This document shows positions 34,641 to 43,175 of a stretch of 64,000 bases of DNA, piece after piece. This DNA comes from Pseudomonas fluorescens (GTDB lineage: Bacteria > Pseudomonadota > Gammaproteobacteria > Pseudomonadales > Pseudomonadaceae). The stretch lies in contig NZ_CABVHQ010000014.1 in NCBI RefSeq assembly GCF_902497895.1, positions 41,414 through 105,413 on the forward strand, in the 5' to 3' direction. A program made the position numbers and the translations under genes. The notes beneath the pieces are model-generated. The model saw only the letters and a list, made by a program, of their open reading frames with translations, was not told where the DNA came from and searched no databases. Every line of letters starts with the position of its first letter. Position 1 is the first letter of the stretch.

Positions 34641-36602
34641 TCACCGCGGCTCCTCAGGCCCAACCAACCGCGTAGGCGGTGACCCATTGGCATTGTGTTG
34701 ATAGATAGCCTGCGGCTGACCTTTTTCATTGAAAAACACCTGCCCGATCCCCGCCGAATTCCATAGCCGTTCACCCGCTTCAGCATGCTCGGGAATATGC
34801 GGAATCACCTGCATCCGGCGACGCTTGGTCAACCAGTTGAGGGGCGAGCGCGGTGAGTACAGCCAGCGATTGAGCCGGTCGAACCACTCCAGCAGTTTTG
34901 GCGGAAACTCATTCTTGATGCCGCTGCTGGTGATCTGCCAGATCCGTGGGCCAGCCTTGCGGTGGCGGATCAGCACTTCATAGACAAAGGAATAATGCAC
35001 ATCCCCGGACAGAATCACGTAATTCCCCGGCGTGCGGGAGTGGCGGAAGATATTCAGGATCACCTGCGCCGCGCCGCGATGGGCCATCCAGTTTTCCGCG
35101 TCGACCAACAGCGGAAAACCGAACCAGCTGAACACCCGCTGCACCGTCTCGATCAGCTTGACACCGAAGATCGGCGCCGGCGAAACGATGATCGCCGAAG
35201 GGTGATCCAGCAATTCCTGCTGCAGTTCGCTGAGGGCTTCCCAGTCGAGCAGGCCCGACGGCTGCTTCAGGGTGAACTCACTGCGCCAGCGCCGAGTGCG
35301 GGTATCGAGCACCACCAGCGCCGGAGTGGTCGGCAACACATACTGCCAGTTCTGAAAGCGCAGCAAATCATCGATCAAACTGTCTTGATCGGCGCTGTCC
35401 AAGTGACGGTCCCCGCCGATCGCCTCGGCACTCAGCGCGCCGGTCTTCTCCAGCAGCTCGCCGAACACATCGGGGTTATTGCCCCAGCCCTGACAGAGCA
35501 TATAAGCCATCAGCGCGTTGCCGATGATGCGTTTGGAAAACGGATGGCCGTAAGCCGTCTCCTCCCACTGAGCGCTGAGATTCCAGTCATCGGTAATGTC
35601 ATGGTCGTCAAAGATCATCAGGCACGACAAGTGCGCAAACACCCGCGAAACACCGCCCAGACCCGCCTTGAAGGCATCGATGTGCGTCTGCTCGAGGTCA
35701 TAGCGTGCCTGTTCTTCGGCAGTAAGCACCGGCGGCTGCGGCGCGATCAACGTCCAGGGCACCGGCGACCAGACCAGTAGATACATCGCCATCACTTCAG
35801 AGAAGGTCACCAAGTGATTGTCGGCGGTACTGCTGGTGAAAATCGGCTTCTTCACCCCACCGAAAAACCGCTCGCGCAGGGTTTCATTACTTTCCAGCGC
35901 CGGCAGCAAATCAGCCCGATGGTAATAACTGGCCGGATGCCCATAGAGCCGGGCACTGTCCTCGACCACCGCGCCCTCCAGATACTCCTCGAACAACCCG
36001 AGACGCGTAATCAAGGCATGAATCGCCCGCAACATCGGGCCTGCGACATCGTCCGCGTAGACCTGATCGCCACTCATCATCAACAACGCCGGACGCTGCT
36101 CAGGCTCGGGAGCCTCGGCCAGCAATCGATCGACGCAGAGCAGACCTTCGTCGGCGTGATGATGGGGTTTGCGGCAGGAGCCGTGGAGCAATTGCTTGAT
36201 GCGGCTCTGCAGGACGAAGTCGGGGCAACGCGCATTTCCGTAAAGCAGGTGTGGTGCCCAGTCGGCGATGCCTGAATGCTGGCCGTCTGTTTCGGTGATC
36301 AGCAGGTCGTATTTAATCGACTGGTCGCAGGGGAGGGCGGTGTCCAGGTGTAGATCGATTAGATGGACAAAGCCATGCAGGCCGATTGGTACTACTTGGC
36401 ACTGTTGGGCATCAAGGGGGAAATCGAGAGCCTTCTCGTTACCGCCACCCTCGACGAACCGCAGGCGCAACGTCAGCGCCAACGCCCGAGATCCTACCAA
36501 CCACAACACCAGCCGCGTCGGCTCCAGGCGTCGCAGCAGCGGGCCGGCCAATACGGAAGGTAATGGGGCTGGGGACTCGGGTAGCGGGGAAGTGACAGAC
36601 AT
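34641..36602 (-). CDS. PhoD-like metallophosphatase family protein
   Basis: A 653-residue protein with the metal-site motifs of PhoD-like phosphatases: LLMMSGDQVYADD (first metal Asp, about residue 175), LMIFDDHDITDDWN (about 333) and NYVILSGDVHYSF (about 548). The Cys-containing LLHGSCRKPHH lies ahead of them. No signal peptide is apparent at the N-terminus (MSVTSPLPESPAP), unlike classical secreted PhoD, so it may be cytoplasmic. Substrates are probably phosphodiesters or monoesters, with Ca or Fe at the site in known relatives. It stands alone. Confidence 0.85.
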   Translation of the reverse strand: MSVTSPLPESPAPLPSVLAGPLLRRLEPTRLVLWLVGSRALALTLRLRFVEGGGNEKALDFPLDAQQCQVVPIGLHGFVHLIDLHLDTALPCDQSIKYDLLITETDGQHSGIADWAPHLLYGNARCPDFVLQSRIKQLLHGSCRKPHHHADEGLLCVDRLLAEAPEPEQRPALLMMSGDQVYADDVAGPMLRAIHALITRLGLFEEYLEGAVVEDSARLYGHPASYYHRADLLPALESNETLRERFFGGVKKPIFTSSTADNHLVTFSEVMAMYLLVWSPVPWTLIAPQPPVLTAEEQARYDLEQTHIDAFKAGLGGVSRVFAHLSCLMIFDDHDITDDWNLSAQWEETAYGHPFSKRIIGNALMAYMLCQGWGNNPDVFGELLEKTGALSAEAIGGDRHLDSADQDSLIDDLLRFQNWQYVLPTTPALVVLDTRTRRWRSEFTLKQPSGLLDWEALSELQQELLDHPSAIIVSPAPIFGVKLIETVQRVFSWFGFPLLVDAENWMAHRGAAQVILNIFRHSRTPGNYVILSGDVHYSFVYEVLIRHRKAGPRIWQITSSGIKNEFPPKLLEWFDRLNRWLYSPRSPLNWLTKRRRMQVIPHIPEHAEAGERLWNSAGIGQVFFNEKGQPQAIYQHNANGSPPTRLVGPEEPR

Positions 36603-36821
36603 CCAGGTTCAAGGCTCTTTGCGCAAAACAGAGCCGGATCATACCGCAGGTGGAGTTGGGGGTTTGTTATGCAGGAATCGAGATTCTGGATTAAGAAATG
36701 TCTCCGGGATTTTTTTGTTCGCTGAAGCCTCCCACACTGACCAACGGTGGCATATCCTCACCGCGTGCCCGGCCTGACCGGCAACCCGCAAACTTGGAGG
36801 CGCGGCTCTCGCGCAACATGG

Positions 36822-37475
36822 ATGATTTCCAATAAACGTTCGTTCAGCCTGGCTGGTGCCGGTCTTGCAGCAGTTTTTTTTCTCACCTCGCCGCTTGCCC
36901 AAGCAGAAGTTGTCAGCCTGGGCGAGGCCACAAAGAGCGTCGGCAGCTTCCTTTCTGCTCTGACCCAGCCGCCGGTGCCCAAGCCTGACCCGCAATTGCG
37001 CTATGTCCGCGATGCTCTGGGCAAGCTGAAGCCGGAGAACTGGATTGCCTTCAGTCCGGCTAACCCCAAGGCCCACGTCTACGTGTTCGCCGATGCCACC
37101 TGTCCCTACTCGCGTGAACTGCACCAGAAGGTGCCTGAGTTCAACGCCAAGGGCATTGAGGTGCGCTACGTCGCCTGGCCGACGGGGCAACTCGATGAGC
37201 CGGCCTGGACGATCTACAAGAACATCTGGTGCAGCGACAACCCGAAGCAGGCGCTCGATGACGCTATGAAGGGTAAGCGGGTGAAGGTGCAGACGTGCAG
37301 TAAAAACGACATCAGTACGCTCGCCGCCCAGCAGGATGCCGGCAAGGCTGTTGGCGTGACCGCAACCCCGACGACCTATTACCAGGATGGCCATTGGGCG
37401 CAAGGCGTGAAGCGCACTGAAGGGTTGCCGGAGCGGGCGATCCTGGGTGCCGAGATAGTTTCGAACCGGCGCTGA
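36822..37475 (+). CDS. DsbC/DsbG-like periplasmic protein with a one-Cys CPYS motif
   Basis: A 217-residue exported protein: signal peptide at about 1-28 (AAVFFLTSPLAQA), then a thioredoxin fold from about residue 80. The active-site motif is TCPYS, with C94 present and the second Cys replaced by S97. The cis-Pro loop (VTATPTTY) and the structural Cys pair (IWCSDN and VQTCSKN) seen in DsbC/DsbG are kept. The dimerisation domain ahead of the fold is short. A one-Cys protein cannot form the active-site disulfide, so it may act as a reductase of sulfenylated Cys, a chaperone, or be impaired. Start chosen at ATG 36822 from the signal peptide; no good ribosome binding site is visible. Confidence 0.8.
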   Translation: MISNKRSFSLAGAGLAAVFFLTSPLAQAEVVSLGEATKSVGSFLSALTQPPVPKPDPQLRYVRDALGKLKPENWIAFSPANPKAHVYVFADATCPYSRELHQKVPEFNAKGIEVRYVAWPTGQLDEPAWTIYKNIWCSDNPKQALDDAMKGKRVKVQTCSKNDISTLAAQQDAGKAVGVTATPTTYYQDGHWAQGVKRTEGLPERAILGAEIVSNRR

Positions 37476-37825
37476 ACCTGCGGGTCGCCAAGGTATACCT
37501 GAGAGTTTTTATCAGGAGTATCGGCTTGGCTATGGCCGAGATTGGTCTGACGATAAAACCGGCGGTGTACTCACTGCAAAACGAACATTGCTCGTCGCCG
37601 CGCAGGGGGCACACCATCTGCTGACTTACGCTGCACCCTCGAACGACCTCACCTGCATTGCCCGGATTGAAGCTATTTGAAGGGCATCTCTGGGTGATTT
37701 TTTGTACAGGCCCGGGTACAATTTAGATGGATGGAGGCAGAATGCCACGATGGCATTCAAATAAATTCAGAACGGAAAAAAGGAATTTTTGTGCGATTTG
37801 TAAAACTCATCTCTGCTGTCACCCT
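37476..37825. other. Gap with no clear gene
   Basis: GC content falls toward the right end. TTGTACAGGCCCGGGTACAA at 37704-37723 is a short palindrome. No terminator or convincing reading frame is visible. Confidence 0.4.
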
Positions 37826-38032
37826 ATGCGCCTTGGGCATCTATCTATAGGTGCGAGCCAATTTATATTTACCGACTGCCCGGCGCTGAAGAAACTCGCA
37901 CTCAAGTACCGCCATCGCGTGATTTTTCTCGCATCCATCAGTTTGTTGGCCTTCGGCTCGTCGAGCCTGAATTTCAACCTGATCAAACGTCTATCAAAAA
38001 AAACGCAAACAGAAGAAGGAAAAGCTGCATGA
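37826..38032 (+). CDS. Possible small membrane protein overlapping the TM2 gene
   Basis: A 68-residue frame from ATG 37826 ending in ATGA shared with the start of the next gene, an arrangement typical of translational coupling. It has one likely TM helix (HRVIFLASISLLAFGSSSL) and a Lys-rich tail. No ribosome binding site is apparent and no family is recognised. A short overlapping frame just upstream begins VRFVKLISAVTLCALG, like a signal peptide, so a frameshifted older gene is possible. Confidence 0.35.
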   Translation: MRLGHLSIGASQFIFTDCPALKKLALKYRHRVIFLASISLLAFGSSSLNFNLIKRLSKKTQTEEGKAA

Positions 38033-38472
38033 AAGGAAAAATTCTGGACTTCAATAGTGAAAACCGCACTGGCATTATTAGTGCGGATGATGGAAATCGC
38101 TATACTTTTGAAGTCGCACAATGGAAAAGCTCTGTATTGCCGAAAGTTGGCGTCAAGGTGGATTTTTCTACAAATAATGGCATTGCCGAGACTATCTACC
38201 AAGAGCCAGGTGCGACAGGTAGTAGTTCAAAGAGAATAACGGCAGCAATACTGGCTTTATTCCTCGGCGCCTTTGGTGCGCATAAATTTTTCCTTGGCTA
38301 CAACAAGCAAGGCGTGATTATGCTGCTGTTATTTATCTTCGGGTTTATATTGGTTGGCATTCCGTCGATGATTATTGGCATTATTGCCTTTGTTGAATTT
38401 ATTGTTTATCTCACCAAGTCTGACGAAGACTTCGAACAAATCTACGTCAACTCTGCCAAGCCTTGGTTCTAA
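38029..38472 (+). CDS. TM2-domain protein with an N-terminal cold-shock-like domain
   Basis: A 147-residue membrane protein. Residues about 1-55 resemble a minimal nucleic-acid-binding cold-shock/OB fold (GKILDFNSENRTGIISADDGNRYTF). Residues about 68-135 form a TM2 domain: ALFLGAFGAHKFFLGYNKQGVIMLL, then a second helix (MIIGIIAFVEFIVYL). The pairing is seen in several bacteria, but its job is unknown. GAAGGA precedes the ATG. The gene is much richer in A and T than its neighbours, which suggests transfer. Confidence 0.8.
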   Translation: MKGKILDFNSENRTGIISADDGNRYTFEVAQWKSSVLPKVGVKVDFSTNNGIAETIYQEPGATGSSSKRITAAILALFLGAFGAHKFFLGYNKQGVIMLLLFIFGFILVGIPSMIIGIIAFVEFIVYLTKSDEDFEQIYVNSAKPWF

Positions 38473-38786
38473 ACAACCAAGACCACTTGTTATTGCCGTC
38501 GACATGTAGTTCTGACACCGATCTCTAGAGGTCGGATGTTAGACGTTCGAAAAATAAATCTGTCCCGTTTGCTCTGTCCGTTTGCTCTCCGTTTGTTCTC
38601 TCTACCTGACAAAGTGAAGGTGCTGATTTTAGGGCCGCTTCGCAGCCCAGCGGGAGCAAGTGATGTGCCCGGCGCCACTGCCAGTCTCTCAAGGTTGTTT
38701 TTTGGCCGCATTCAGCACAAGACGCTCAATGTTTGTTCAGGCAAAAGGCCGGGGTTGCTGTCCCGGCCTGTGCAGGCTGTGTTCTG
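38473..38786. other. Gap with terminator and REP trace
   Basis: Contains a decayed REP piece near 38630-38655 (GGGCCGCTTCGCAGCCCAGC then GGGAGCAAG) and the terminator of the cigR-like gene. A 93-residue frame from 38536 shows no protein features. Confidence 0.45.
38747..38768 (-). terminator. Terminator of the cigR-like gene
   Basis: GGCCGGGG and CCCGGCC form a GC-rich hairpin 18 bases after the stop. On the minus strand it is followed by TTTTGCC. Confidence 0.7.
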
Positions 38787-39266
38787 TCAATGGAGTACGT
38801 CGTGCAGGACTTCGTAGATGATGCCTGTCGCGACGGCCGCCAGGATCACGTCGGTTCCGGCCTGGAGCCATTCGTACCCGTCATAGTGGGGCAGGCGTCC
38901 GATCAGCCGGCCGTCGAGCTTTTTGGCGATGCCGGGTGGCAGGGGTTTACCGCGAGCGAGGTTTTTTTGGATGCCCGGTGGAAGGGGTTGGGCGCTGCCC
39001 CAGTATTGTCGATTATCGCCAAGGATGACCCGGATCCCGCCCACGTCGATAGACGGGCCACGATCCCAGTTGCTATCGCCCTGCTTTCCTTGCCCCGGTT
39101 TGGCGTTGCCGCCGTTCGGGTTGCCTTTGTTGCCGCTATTGCCTTGCTGGTTCTGGTTGGCATGCGGGTTACCTTTGCCGTTGCCTGGGTCGGCGAGCAG
39201 CGCGGGTGAGCCGGCGAGCAGTGCAGCGGCGGTGAAGGTGGCGACTGACAGACGAATATTCGACAT
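38787..39266 (-). CDS. CigR-family (RcnB-like) exported protein
   Basis: A 159-residue secreted protein: signal peptide at 1 to about 25 (TAAALLAGSPALLA), then a low-complexity Gly/Asn/Gln/Lys stretch (residues about 27-70). A conserved block follows: LPPGIQKNLARGKPLPPGIAKKL, then a DGYEWLQAGTDVILAAVATGIIYEVL ending typical of RcnB-type domains. CigR was described in Salmonella as an anti-virulence regulator; the role in pseudomonads is unclear. It stands alone. Confidence 0.8.
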   Translation of the reverse strand: MSNIRLSVATFTAAALLAGSPALLADPGNGKGNPHANQNQQGNSGNKGNPNGGNAKPGQGKQGDSNWDRGPSIDVGGIRVILGDNRQYWGSAQPLPPGIQKNLARGKPLPPGIAKKLDGRLIGRLPHYDGYEWLQAGTDVILAAVATGIIYEVLHDVLH

Positions 39267-39326
39267 AGCGTAGATGCCTCTGGAGGAGGGGCTTGCCCCA
39301 ATGCCAGTCCGTTAAGGAGATGGTGT

Positions 39327-39426
39327 TGTAGGAGCGAGCTTGCTCGCGATGGACGTTAAGGATAACGCGTGTTTTCTGGATAAACGCGCCGTCCTTGAGT
39401 CCATCGCGAGCAAGCTCGCTTCTACA
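39327..39426. repeat. REPIN of the TAGGAGCGAGCTTGCTCGCGA family
   Basis: Inverted copies TGTAGGAGCGAGCTTGCTCG and CGAGCAAGCTCGCTTCTACA enclose about 50 bases, including ATGGACGTTAAGGATAACGC. That inner sequence is nearly the same as in the copy at 14743. The rest of the 39267-39573 gap holds ATGCCAGTCCGTTAAGGAG, shared with 29881. Confidence 0.87.
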
Positions 39427-39573
39427 GGGGCTGCCCACATGCCATTAGATTATGGTTAAGCCCTAAGTTCCTGTGGAGGCCGTGTGTAACGCAGGGAAAC
39501 CTTTGCAGGGAGCAAGAACCTAATTTCAAGGTCCCTGTCTGATGAGGGTGGAATCCAATCGCCGGGAGGCATC

Positions 39574-40062
39574 ATGTTTATAAAAAAGAAAAATTTGATG
39601 GTTGTTGCTGTTTGCGCCTTGATGCTGGCGGGGACAACCATGCTGCCAGGTGAGCTATCGCTCATCTCCTCTGCTCAGGCCCAAGGTGGTGGCAACGGCG
39701 GTGGCGGTGGCGGGGGTGGCGGCCACGGTGGTGGCAATGGCGGCGGTAATGGGGGAGGTCACGGTGGCGGTAATGGCGGTGGCGCTGGTCATTCCGGTGG
39801 TTCGGCCGGCAGTGGTATCGGCAAGGGGCTAAGCAGCGACCATGCGGGGAAAGCCGTCCGGGATAGAGGCGACAGCGGCAAGCATTACGGCAGTACGCGC
39901 AATGACGACAATGGTCATGGTTCGGTGACTTCTTCGGTGGCGCATGACAGTGATACCCGCGGGTTGACCAAGGCGACTGCGATTTCTCGCACCACGCCCG
40001 GCGATCACAATACCAAGGGGCTGCGTAATGCTGGCGCCTCAAGCATCAAGAACGACCGCTGA
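39574..40062 (+). CDS. Secreted glycine-rich protein, function unknown
   Basis: A 162-residue protein with a signal peptide (residues 1 to about 36, MVVAVCALMLAGTT to SSAQAQ). A Gly/His/Asn-rich stretch follows, built of GGGNGG and GGGHGG units (about 37-80), and then a hydrophilic tail (DHAGKAVRDRGDSGKHYG, TKATAISRTTPGDHNTKGLR). Short tandem Gly units make replication slippage likely. The family is not known to me; it looks like an extracellular or periplasmic structural or metal-binding protein (His-rich). Confidence 0.7.
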   Translation: MFIKKKNLMVVAVCALMLAGTTMLPGELSLISSAQAQGGGNGGGGGGGGGHGGGNGGGNGGGHGGGNGGGAGHSGGSAGSGIGKGLSSDHAGKAVRDRGDSGKHYGSTRNDDNGHGSVTSSVAHDSDTRGLTKATAISRTTPGDHNTKGLRNAGASSIKNDR

Positions 40063-40150
40063 CGGTTGGTTTGACGGGCGGGTGGCAATGCCGGTCAGTT
40101 GATGGAAAGCTGCAGGCCGCCGCGTTGTATCTGAAGACTCGCGGTGGCTG

Positions 40151-40198
40151 ATTTTGGGGTTGCTTCGCAACCCAGCGGGGGCAAGCCCCCTCGCCACA
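40151..40198. repeat. Single REP of the TGTGGCGAGGG family
   Basis: GGGGTTGCTTCGCAACCC hairpin plus GGGGGCAAGCCCCCTCGCCA match the right half of the REPIN at 24001. The left half is missing. Confidence 0.8.
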
Positions 40199-40556
40199 AG
40201 TATTGGGTTTTGGCGTCCTGTCCTTACCTGCGGAACAAGTCTGCCGAGGAAACAAAGCAGACTTTCCCTGCCATCTCCCATGGCCATTTCCTCCCTTGAA
40301 TTGTGCAGGCCTTCAGGCGTTGCGCTGTCTGCTTTCGGCGCAAACGTCGGTATGTGGGAAGTTGAATTCGGCCACGGGTCAAGACCTCAAGATTCAGGCC
40401 GATACAGTCAACAGGTGCATTCCGGATTGTTCTGCCAATAGTCCGGGCTGAGGGGGTAGCGCACTACCAGTCAGGGAAAACTCTAAACGCACACTGCCGA
40501 GGTGGTGTCGTTGTCTTCCATTGCTGGCCCGTATTCGCTGCACCGCCTGGAGCACT
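40199..40556. other. Gap upstream of the GGDEF-EAL gene
   Basis: No convincing gene. Short frames from 40154 and 40203 lack protein features. The promoter of the downstream gene should lie here, but I cannot identify its elements. Confidence 0.4.
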
Positions 40557-43175
40557 ATGAAAATTCATAATCTCGACCCCCACGTGAAGGTGCAAACCTC
40601 CAATCTGTCCCTGACCCGCATTTCGCTGATGGGGTTCTCTGGCCTGTTGCTGTCGATTTTCTTGCTGGCCAGCGTGCTGATTATTTTTATCGCCTTCAAG
40701 CAGAACCATGACGCCGAGGCACGCAGCCGTTTTTATACGGAAAAGGCCGTGCAGTCCCTGGAGAAGTCGGTGCTGTTGACGATCAAGGACTACGCGTTCT
40801 GGGGCGATGCCTATGAGCATCTGCACAAGACGGTGGATACCGATTGGGCGTTCGGCCGGCAGAACATTGGCTCTACGCTTTCTGAAGATTTCGGCTTTCA
40901 GGGGGTGTTTGTTATCGACCCCACCGATCGAACGGTGTACTCGCTCATTGATGGTCAGATGCAATCGGTCGCGGCGCAAGACTGGTTGAAACAACCCTTC
41001 ACCGCGCTGATCGAGCGTGCTCGCGAGGGGCTGGAAAGCGAGACGCCAGTCGCTACCTATCTCAATGTTGAGGGCACGCCGGTGCTGGTTGCCGCCGCGC
41101 CCTTGACGCCTGGCACCGACCCCCAGGTGGAAGCGGATGACAGGCCTTCCTCGGTGCTGGTGTTCGTCGCCAAGCTGGACGCCGCCAGGTTGAGCGCCCT
41201 GGGCAGTGATTTTGGTATTGACCAGTTGCGCGTTGCCCCTGGCGATAGTGCAGTGCTCAGCTCATCGTTTTTACCCTTGGGGGAGACAGGTGCAGCGGGA
41301 GCTCTGCAATGGACGCCGGAGCGTCCGGGGCACCAGTTGCTGACGGTTGTCTTGCCGTTGATCGGTATCGCGGGGCTGGTTATCGGGCTGATGACCTGGA
41401 TTCTGCGGCGGCGCACCACGGCGGCGGCGCGGGCCATGGATGCCAATTACACTTCCCTGCAGGTCAGCCAGACCGCGCTGGCGGCCAGTGAGGCGCGGTT
41501 TCGGGATGTCGCCGAAGCTTCGTCCGACTGGATCTGGGAAATCAATTCCGGGCTGCGTTTCACTTACCTGTCGGAGCGCTTCGAGGCAGTGACGGGGTTG
41601 CTCAGGGCCGATTGCATCGGTCGCCCTATCGATGACTTGCTGGTCTCTGATCAGGGGTCGCTGTCCCAGTGGCTGAAAAACCACTCGCGCCGGGCCAACG
41701 CCATTTTGCAGTGCAGTTATCAGGCTGGTGACGGGCAAGCCCGGATCAGCCGTCTTTCGGTGCGGGAGATGGAAGGGTTGGGGTATCGCGGCACGGCGTG
41801 CGATATCACTGAGGAAGTGGCGGCCCGCCGGCGTATCGAATACCTGTCGCAACACGACGCGCTGACCGGCCTGGCGAACCGCACCCGCATGCAGGAATTC
41901 CTCGACGGCAAGCTCAAGGCCGCGCCGACCCTCGACGAGCCGCTGGTGATGCTGAGCATCGACCTTGATCGCTTCAAACCGGTAAATGACTTGCTCGGGC
42001 ATGCCGCGGGCGATCAAGTGCTCAACGAAGTGTCCAAACGACTGGGGCAGTGCCTGCGTAATGATGATCTGGTCGCGCGAATCGGCGGCGATGAGTTTGT
42101 CCTGGTGCTGGCCAACATGGTCTCTCAGGATGAAGTCGAGCTCTTGTGCAAGCGCTTGATCGATTGCATCGAGCAGCCGTTCCAGGTTGAGGAGCATGAG
42201 ATCTTTATTAGTGCCAGCATCGGTATCGCCATGGCCCCGGCTGACGCCACCCAGGCCGACGAGTTGCTGCGTTATGCCGATATCGCGCTGTACGAAGCCA
42301 AGGACGCGGGGCGCAATACCTGGCGCTTTTACGCCGGCGACATGAACGCTCGAATCATCGATCGTCGCCAACTGGAAAGCGACCTGCGCCATGCCATCAA
42401 ACATGGTGAGTTGCGCCTGCACTTCCAGCCGCGCTACCAGATTGAAAGCCGGCGGATGGCCGGTGCCGAGGCACTGGTGCGCTGGCAGCATCCGGAGCGC
42501 GGGCTGTTGAACCCCGATGTATTCATTCCCATCGCCGAAGACACCGGCCTGATCCTGCCACTGAGCAACTGGGTGCTGCACACCGCCTGCATGGCCGCGT
42601 CGACCTGGCCTGAAGAGTTCTTTGTTTCGGTCAACCTGTCGCCGACCGAGTTTCAGCGCGGGCAGCTGGTGTCCAGGGTCCAGGCGGTGTTGGCGGATAC
42701 TGGCTTGAGCCCGGCCCGGCTGGAACTGGAGTTGACCGAGAATGTGATGCTGGAAGACGCCAAGGGCGCGCTGCTGATCATGACCGACTTGAAAGCGCTG
42801 GGCGTGCGGCTGTCGATGGACGATTTCGGCACCGGTTATTCGTCGTTGAGCTATCTGCGTTCGTTTCCCTTCGATGGGCTGAAGATCGATCGCAGTTTTG
42901 TTTCCGGGCTGACCGCCAGCAGTGACGATCAGTCGATCATCCAGGCCATCGTCGGGCTGGGGCGAGCGCTGTCGCTGACGGTCACGGCGGAGGGGGTCGA
43001 GACGATCGAGCAGCTCGAGGTGTTGCAGGATGCTCAGTGTGATGAGGTTCAGGGGTATTTCTTGAGCAAGCCTATGGATGCGCTGGCGATTGGTGAGCTG
43101 ATTGGTATTGAGATGGAGCGTCCTGGCCAGCAGGCGGTTGCGGCTGATTGCGCTGCGATTGCGGGGGCTATGTAA
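40557..43175 (+). CDS. Membrane-bound CHASE4-PAS-GGDEF-EAL protein (c-di-GMP turnover)
   Basis: An 872-residue protein: TM1 at about 21-46, a CHASE4-like periplasmic sensor (about 50-250), TM2 near 257-278, PAS (about 300-420), GGDEF (about 435-595) and EAL (about 610-855). The cyclase motif ARIGGDEF is intact, with an inhibitory RxxD site (RNDD) five residues ahead. The EAL domain keeps EALVRW, SVNLSP, LELTEN, DDFGTGYSSL and LKIDR, so phosphodiesterase activity is also plausible. It lies directly upstream of the alginate operon, whose Alg44 needs c-di-GMP. In P. aeruginosa, MucR, also GGDEF-EAL, serves alginate. A similar role here is inference. The ATG at 40557 has GGAG upstream. Confidence 0.9.
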   Translation: MKIHNLDPHVKVQTSNLSLTRISLMGFSGLLLSIFLLASVLIIFIAFKQNHDAEARSRFYTEKAVQSLEKSVLLTIKDYAFWGDAYEHLHKTVDTDWAFGRQNIGSTLSEDFGFQGVFVIDPTDRTVYSLIDGQMQSVAAQDWLKQPFTALIERAREGLESETPVATYLNVEGTPVLVAAAPLTPGTDPQVEADDRPSSVLVFVAKLDAARLSALGSDFGIDQLRVAPGDSAVLSSSFLPLGETGAAGALQWTPERPGHQLLTVVLPLIGIAGLVIGLMTWILRRRTTAAARAMDANYTSLQVSQTALAASEARFRDVAEASSDWIWEINSGLRFTYLSERFEAVTGLLRADCIGRPIDDLLVSDQGSLSQWLKNHSRRANAILQCSYQAGDGQARISRLSVREMEGLGYRGTACDITEEVAARRRIEYLSQHDALTGLANRTRMQEFLDGKLKAAPTLDEPLVMLSIDLDRFKPVNDLLGHAAGDQVLNEVSKRLGQCLRNDDLVARIGGDEFVLVLANMVSQDEVELLCKRLIDCIEQPFQVEEHEIFISASIGIAMAPADATQADELLRYADIALYEAKDAGRNTWRFYAGDMNARIIDRRQLESDLRHAIKHGELRLHFQPRYQIESRRMAGAEALVRWQHPERGLLNPDVFIPIAEDTGLILPLSNWVLHTACMAASTWPEEFFVSVNLSPTEFQRGQLVSRVQAVLADTGLSPARLELELTENVMLEDAKGALLIMTDLKALGVRLSMDDFGTGYSSLSYLRSFPFDGLKIDRSFVSGLTASSDDQSIIQAIVGLGRALSLTVTAEGVETIEQLEVLQDAQCDEVQGYFLSKPMDALAIGELIGIEMERPGQQAVAADCAAIAGAM

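Noticed and set aside
37704..37723. TTGTACAGGCCCGGGTACAA as a promoter (TTGTAC and TACAAT)
   Set aside because: The two elements are only 9 bases apart, far less than the 16-18 needed; it is only a short palindrome.
39690..39800. Tandem GGTGGC/GGCAATGGCGGT units as a CRISPR or minisatellite array
   Set aside because: They are in-frame glycine codons of the secreted Gly-rich protein, irregular in length, with no spacers.
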